From NCBI GenBank assembly GCA_023548195.1, contig JAJHZJ010000415.1:1054001-1118000 (forward strand): DNA of 64,000 bases, written 5' to 3'. Shown here piece by piece: positions 58,179 to 64,000 of the stretch; the stretch's first letter is position 1, and each line of letters begins with the position of its first letter. The position numbers were made by a program, and so were the translations under genes. The stretch comes from Bettongia penicillata ogilbyi. Taxonomy: Eukaryota > Chordata > Mammalia > Diprotodontia > Potoroidae. The notes under the pieces were generated by a model. That model ran no database searches, was not told the DNA's origin, and saw nothing but the letters and a program-made list of their open reading frames with translations.

Positions 58179-59033
58179 CGTGCACACACACACACACACC
58201 CACACATGCACTCACACACAGAGACAGAGAGCATAGAGTGAATTTAATAGGATGGGATCATATCTTTAAAAATGAAGTTAAGCGGGGGAGAGAGGAATGT
58301 ATTGGGAGGTGAGAGGGAGAAATGGAATGTGGCAAATTATCTCTCATAGAAGAGGCAGGCAGGAGACTTTTTAGTGGAGTGGAGCTGAGAGAAAAACATG
58401 AAGTTTACTCTCACATTTGACTAAAGGAAGGAATAAATTGCACAGTCATTTTGGTATGAAAAACCTATCTTACAATACAGGAAAGTGGGGGAGAAGGGGA
58501 TCGGCAGGGTGGGGGGGGGATGATGGAAGGAAGGGCAATGGGAGGAGGGAGCAATTTGAAATCAACCCTCTTGGGGAGGGACAGGATCAAAAGAGAGAAT
58601 AGAAGCAATGGGGGGCAGGATAGGATGGAGGGAAATATAGTTAGTCTTATACAATTACGACTACTATGGAAGTCATTTGCAAAACTACACAGATATGACC
58701 TATATTGAATTACCTGCCTTCCCGAAGGGAATGAGTAGGGAGGGAGGGATGAGGAGAAGTTGGAACTCAAAGTTTTAGGAACAACTGTCGAGTGTTGTTC
58801 TTGCTACTAGGAAATAAGAAATACAGGTAATGGGGAATGGAAAGTTATCTGACCCTACAGGACAAAAAGAGAAGATGGGGACAAGGGAAGGGAAGGATGA
58901 TAGAAGAGAGGGCAGATTGGTGATAGGGGAAATTAGAATGCTTGGTGTATTGGGGCATGGGAGGGGACAAAGGGGGAGAAAAATTTGGAACCCAAAATTT
59001 TGTGAAAATGAATGTAAAAAGTTAAATAAAAAA
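57961..59033 (+). other. HAL1 3'UTR, purine-rich
   Basis: Holds a CA microsatellite (58146-58222), then GA-rich sequence. Two related segments, 58465-58776 and 58845-59001, each open with 'tatct...tacagg' and close with 'tggaac.caaa.ttt', suggesting an old internal duplication. G-rich runs near 58511-58520 and 58959-58980 resemble the G-rich 3'UTR tracts known in mammalian L1. Confidence 0.6.
58146..58222. repeat. (CA)n microsatellite in the HAL1 3'UTR
   Basis: Imperfect CA array with 'tgcgtg' interruption near 58177-58182; the counterpart in copy A is 24871-24960. Confidence 0.95.
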
Positions 59034-59046
59034 GATTCACGCTTCA

Positions 59047-59949
59047 TTCAATAAGTTTTTTTTTAAGAGATAATATGTTTTTGTTTAGTGAGGGTAATGT
59101 CTGTAAATAGATTAAATTTTAAGTCAAAAATTTTGTGACAGAAATTGTATACATATATATGCATGTCACACACACACACAGACACACACATCACTTTACT
59201 TCACTTATTCAGAAACCAGGATATCTACCTGTTTGAGGGCTCCTATATTGATCTGTTCTTTAGAACTGGGTCATATGACCCCACCATCCCAACAATGTGG
59301 AATGGGTTTAGCACAAGACTACTCCTTAATATCAATGTCACTTTTACTTACAAGTGATTTTATTTGTAATTACTGACCACCATTTATTTGTATAAAGCTA
59401 GGGGAGACAAGGACAACATTTCAGCATTGAGTGAATTTGTCATGAGTTCTTCTTCAACCTCTTTAAAAATCTTTGATCTTCTTTGTTCTAATTACTGGGC
59501 TGTTGTCTTCCTTTTGCATTCAAATCTCCCACCCACTTTGGATCCTTCATTTCTAATGAGCCAGTTTTTAAATATATTTCCTATCGGTTTTCTTAGTTCT
59601 TCTGGCTCCGGTATCCTTTTCTGTTCCCTAGACCTTGCGGGAATTGATATCTTGGCTCAAGAGTTCTATTAACTGTCTCAGTAGCTTGGCTGTCTTCCAG
59701 CTACCCTTATTCTTCAGAATCTGGGCACCCACCTGTCCCTAGTCCTGGTAAAAATTCCTATCTACACCTCCCTGATTGCCAACTCCCTGAAATTTCCTCC
59801 ATATGAATTAATCATATAACGTTATAAATTTCGAACACAACATAACCAATCTGATTATTCTTGCTTCCTGACATGACATCCAACAATGGAATTTGCACTG
59901 TTCTGATAATGCCTTCTTATGTCCCTAGAATTTACACCATCATGAAATA
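59047..59949. other. Unassigned stretch
   Basis: CA-rich bit at 59167-59190. The 94-codon open frame at 59388-59672 has no recognised domain. No repeat recognised. Confidence 0.5.
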
Positions 59950-60579
59950 TCATGTAGTAGAAAGGCTCTTCAGACTAGATGACCATTTAGTCCAATGAAT
60001 ACCTGAACAAGAATCACCTCTACAGAGTGATCATAACATGGCTATCCAGCTTTTCATCAATCCATTTTGGGGAGATGAGCTACCCCCCTTCTGAAGCAGC
60101 TTGTTACTTTATTTACTTATATATTTTACTTTTCACTGGGCTGAAATCCACCTCCCTATAACTTCCACCTATTGATTCTAGGTCTTTTGGGGCCAAGAAG
60201 AAAATGTTTGTCTCTCTTCTCTAAATACTGGAAACCTCCTGTACTTCAGGCAAAACACCCTCTTCAGCTCACCTTCATATAGCATAGCCCCAGAATTGTC
60301 ACTGTTGTAGATACTTTTCTCTGGACCCCCAACAGGCAATAAAAAGAATTCCCAAATGTTGGTTCTTAGAACTTACCTAATATTCCACATACAGGTTGAT
60401 CAAGGAAATGTACAAGAGAATTGTCATCATCAGGGTTTTCACATCTTATGACCTCTTGATATTGTTTCTTTAATGCACCCTAAAGCTATAGTTTTTGGCT
60501 GTGTTATGTGTCTGATTGATATTAATCCTTCAGTCCACTGAAGCTCTGAAAAATATTTAGGCATTTTTATTTAGCTATG

Positions 60580-60765
<186 letters not shown>

Positions 60766-60884
60766 GAAGTTAATTTTTTGAATGCAAATGCAGATTAAAC
60801 ATTCTGAAAAATCCAGACCTGTTATTTCAACAGTGTTTTAAAATTTCCTTCATCTTCAGGTCAATAACTGCTATGATTTATTAT

Positions 60885-60985
60885 TTCCATTTAGTATTTT
60901 ATTCTTCCCCAGTTACATACAAAAACAATTTTAACATTTGTTTTTAAAACTTCAAGTCCCAAATTTTCTCCCTTCCTTCCTAACA
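60885..60985 (-). repeat. L1 3' end fragment, minus strand
   Basis: 'ttcttccccagttacataca', 'aaaacaattttaacatttgt' and 'caagtcccaaattttctccc' match the antisense end of marsupial L1/HAL1 (compare 24060-24110). Confidence 0.5.
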
Positions 60986-61110
60986 GTGGTGCCAAGGGCA
61001 CTGAGACTTTATGCAACTTTTCCATCTTCATTCAGCTGGTATGAGTCAGAGACAGAACTAGAACCCAAGTCTTCCTGACCCCTTCTGCCAGCTGGCCTTC
61101 AATTCAGTGA
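60986..61110 (+). repeat. MIR-like 3' fragment
   Basis: 'agacagaactagaacccaag' and 'tcttcctgaccccttctgcc' match the MIR/MAR end. Confidence 0.5.
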
Positions 61111-61660
61111 TTTGTTCTGCTTCTAATTTGATATTTAAGATTTTTCTTTATTGTCATCAAAATAGATGTGGAACATCATTTTAATCCATCAAGATCTTTT
61201 TAGATAAAGAATATACCAAGCAACTCTCCTTAGTATTGGGTCCCTTTCAGACTTGATAAGCACATCATCCACATCTAATTCACTGATAAAAATGTTAATC
61301 AGCACAGGGCCAAAAATAAGTCCTTGAGTCATTCCTTCTGAATGGTCATCAATGACTCCTCTTTGGGGTCTAGACAATCAAAATTCTGTTACTTGACCAT
61401 ATCTCCTCATATCTTTCATTAAGAAATGAACTCTTTTGTCAAACACCTACTGAAATCCAAGAAAAACTATATTTCTTACATGCTCATGGTTCACCTATCT
61501 AACTTAATTAAGAAAAAAAGAAAATTAGCTTAGCATGTCTTTGTTCTGGATAAAGAAAAGATTTTTTTTATGTCACCACAGTTACTTCTTTTTTCTAGAT
61601 ATGTGAAACCATGTCTTTAATATTATGATCTATAACTTTTGCTTCTTCTCATTAGACAGG

Positions 61661-62224
61661 AGATCACAGAAGATATCCCCGTAGGTATCATAAGTTGGGT
61701 GGATCAGAGTACAAAAAAGGAAGTAATCTAAGGTGTGAGATAAGGATTATTTAAGTTTCATCAAGAAGTAGATCAATTCCAAGAAAAAAAAATTATCTGA
61801 GATTAGAGACCCAGGCTGTACTAGCTACAGAATAGTTAAAAATCTAGTAACTATAGAATGGGCAAAGATCTGCAAGTCATATTAAAGAACACTGATAGCA
61901 GAAAGAAATCTATATAATGGGTATATGAGACCAATGGAAAGAATAAATTATGTTGTGGAAATGTTTTCTTCCTAGAGCCAAAATTATTGGCAAGCTAGTA
62001 AGTATAGCTAGGATGGTTAGTTCAAGCAGAAAGTCAGAAACTTATTAAAAACTTCATTTCCTAGGTGCCTGTTAAAATATGAGAAAGTATACTTTTTCTC
62101 AACAAAGGAGTATCAATCCTCCATCCCTGTCACTCCATTTCTGCTAGTGGGAAAATAATAATGGTGATACTCCTCTGCCTTCTGCTCTGCCTACTAATAC
62201 AACTAGAGATGGAAGAAGCAGCAA
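61661..62224. other. Unassigned stretch
   Basis: No feature recognised. Confidence 0.5.
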
Positions 62225-62440
62225 CACATCCATGTAATGCTTTAGGGTTAGCAAAGTGTCTTAAATTAATGATTATCTCATTTGATATTGACAGTAACCC
62301 TGTGAAGAAAGTTGTCTAGTCATTATCATTACAAATTTGGAGATATCAAAAAGTCTTTCAGGGGTAAATTAACTCGTCTATCATCAGATAGTTTCTGAGT
62401 CAGAATTTGAACCCATGTCTTCTGACTCTAACTCAAGCAA
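62225..62440 (+). repeat. MIR-like SINE
   Basis: 'taatgctttagggttagcaa', 'gattatctcatttgatattg', 'acagtaaccctgtgaagaaa' and 'agaatttgaacccatgtctt' follow MIR order. Confidence 0.65.
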
Positions 62441-64000
62441 TACTTGGAAGGTTTTTCTTCGATAATTTTAAAGAAGCTTGACCTTTGATGGGTTCATTAA
62501 CGTACCTTTTCCATCATAATAGTCAAATAAAAAACCATTCAAGTTAAAGAGCCTACACATTAGTGAATAATTTCTTAACTAGGTTAAGTTGTCCTTGAAT
62601 GATTATATACAACAATACAGAAATATCTCATCCATGGGAAATATTTCAGAGAATCATTTATAAACAGTGACAATAGTAGTAATAATATAAACAATGGAAA
62701 AGTGGCAGTTAAGAGAAAGTTTTATATTATATTCACTGAAATGTCCCCTGAGGTAAATTTGAGATTATTTTATAGCAAGGCCTAATACTCAAGGAAATGG
62801 AACAAAACTGATGTTTTTTAATGTTTCAAAAGATTTTATAAAGCTTTTCCCAAGTCACTACTTAAAAGTCCCCCTTCAGATACTCAAGGAGAATTTGAAA
62901 CTGAAAGATTCACATCTGTTCTTATTTGTTTCAAACATTTGAACTGTAATTCAGCTCAAGGAAATAAAAATATGACACTCTGCTTTTTTTTGCATCCTCT
63001 ACAAGATAAAAAGATAAAGTTTACAAAATCAGGGTCATTCATGGTCACTCTTCTATTAAAAATTAGTAAAAGAACTCCAAAAAGTGTTTTTCCCCCATAA
63101 CAATTACAAATTTGCCTCTACTATTTACATAATGTGTAAATGTTCTGAATGGCAGCTAGTCATTTCAGGATCAATGGCATTTGGAAAGTTAATAGTTTCA
63201 ATTTATTTATTCTTAAAGATTCATACTTCAAATATGGTTCCATACTTTAAATATTGCAAATAAAAATTCCAAGGTTCAATTTCTCACAAGAGATAAAAGA
63301 AAGATTACATTCCTTAAACATTGGACTTAGAGAATTCAGTAAGGGTTCATTTTCTTTTTTTTTTTTTTTTTGACAAACTCAAGAGAATTATAGGTGAGTG
63401 AGATGGTGTGTGTGTGTGTGTGTGTGTGTGTATTTGTGTTCACAAATTTTATTAGGTAAGAGGCCGAAAATTTCACAATACAAGGCATTAAAAGTAGAAA
63501 AAAACATTCCTTGGAAGAAGCAATATTTGTAGGAACAGACCTTCAGTCAGAAAGATCAATGTATTTCAATTGATTCTTACAGAAAATGATTTTTTTTTCA
63601 ATGCCTGAAAGTATTTTGGGTAGAAGAACACTGAATCATTCACTGATCCTTTGAATTAAGGGCTCTTTATTCCGTGTCTAAAACCAGGTGGCATTGAAAC
63701 TGCATATCTCTGGGGTCTAACAGTTTGTTTCAATGTCATAGACTGTTGACATCAACTTCAGATGAATGCATAACTTTAAAGATGCTTTGGAGTCTCATAA
63801 TGGATTAAAAAAAGGAGTAATTTGTTAATGTTTAAGCTGTCTAAAGTTCTCTGAAAACAACCCCTAAATTGGTAATTTGTTTATGTATAGAGGGTTGGAG
63901 GAAAGATTCTGTGACAGCTTTTCTATATTGTGTTGAGCATGAAACCAAAGTAATAAAATGGAGAGAGGACTAGGAATCTGGAAAGTAGTTATAGTTCTTG
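62441..64000. other. Unassigned stretch with a T run and a TG microsatellite
   Basis: T run at 63355-63372 and (TG)n at 63404-63431; the rest is AT-rich with no gene or recognisable repeat. Confidence 0.55.

Larger units (their letters stand above)
56242..59033 (+). mobile_element. HAL1-like half-L1 retrotransposon, copy B (near full length)
   Basis: Layout: 5' end 'gggaagagccaagatggcag' (56242), 5'UTR to 56910, ORF1 56911-57960, 3'UTR to 59033 with the end 'gttaaataaaaaa'. No ORF2. Flanks 56229-56241 and 59034-59046 (acttcatgcttta / gattcacgcttca) match at 9 of 13 positions and may be the target duplication. Compared with copy A, order and length are the same, which supports insertion of both from an ORF1-only source. 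The enzyme for movement would have to come from an L1 in trans. Confidence 0.85.

Overview
The window reads as AT-rich, CpG-poor nuclear DNA from a marsupial. The main evidence is its repeats: tRNA-derived SINEs with an RTE-type 3' tail, MAR1/CORE-type SINEs, ORF1-only half-L1 (HAL1-like) elements, and L1 of the marsupial type, on an old mammalian background of L2, L3/CR1 and MIR. Family names are from recognition by eye, not a library search. The exact species (opossum or an Australian marsupial) cannot be decided. I found no host protein-coding exon, structural RNA gene or CRISPR, so the window is best described as intergenic or deep intronic DNA.

Layout. 1-9.8 kb: MIR/SINE scraps and an antisense L1 (3390-5010) hit by two SINEs. 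9.8-16.2 kb: a solo LTR (9847-10359), then a nested complex in which an L1 (11521-16235) carries a second solo LTR of the same family (13038-14246), which itself carries an antisense L1 3' end (13126-13762). 17-20 kb: antisense L2. 21.5-22.7 kb: antisense L3/CR1 and a MAR1-like SINE. 24.05-26.84 kb: HAL1 copy A (minus). 27-37 kb: L2, MIR and L3 fragments separated by plain sequence. 37.7-39.0 kb: 5' end of an old L1. 39-49 kb: mostly unassigned DNA with SINEs, L2 ends and a large TA/TG microsatellite. 49.8-52.4 kb: a long plus-strand L2 split by an RTE fragment. 56.24-59.03 kb: HAL1 copy B (plus). 59.9-61.7 kb: antisense L3 containing a (CT)n tract of about 175 bp.

The most informative content is the comparison of three related elements. 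HAL1 A and B each have a GC-richer 5'UTR, a broken ORF1 (coiled coil, RRM-like, C-terminal domain) and a purine-rich 3'UTR, with no ORF2. The L1 at 11.5-16.2 kb has ORF1, a spacer of about 595 nt and the start of ORF2 (endonuclease). By eye its spacer is colinear with the first part of the HAL1 3'UTR. That suggests HAL1 arose from an L1 that lost ORF2 but kept the spacer. All retrotransposon ORFs here are broken; nothing looks currently able to move by itself.
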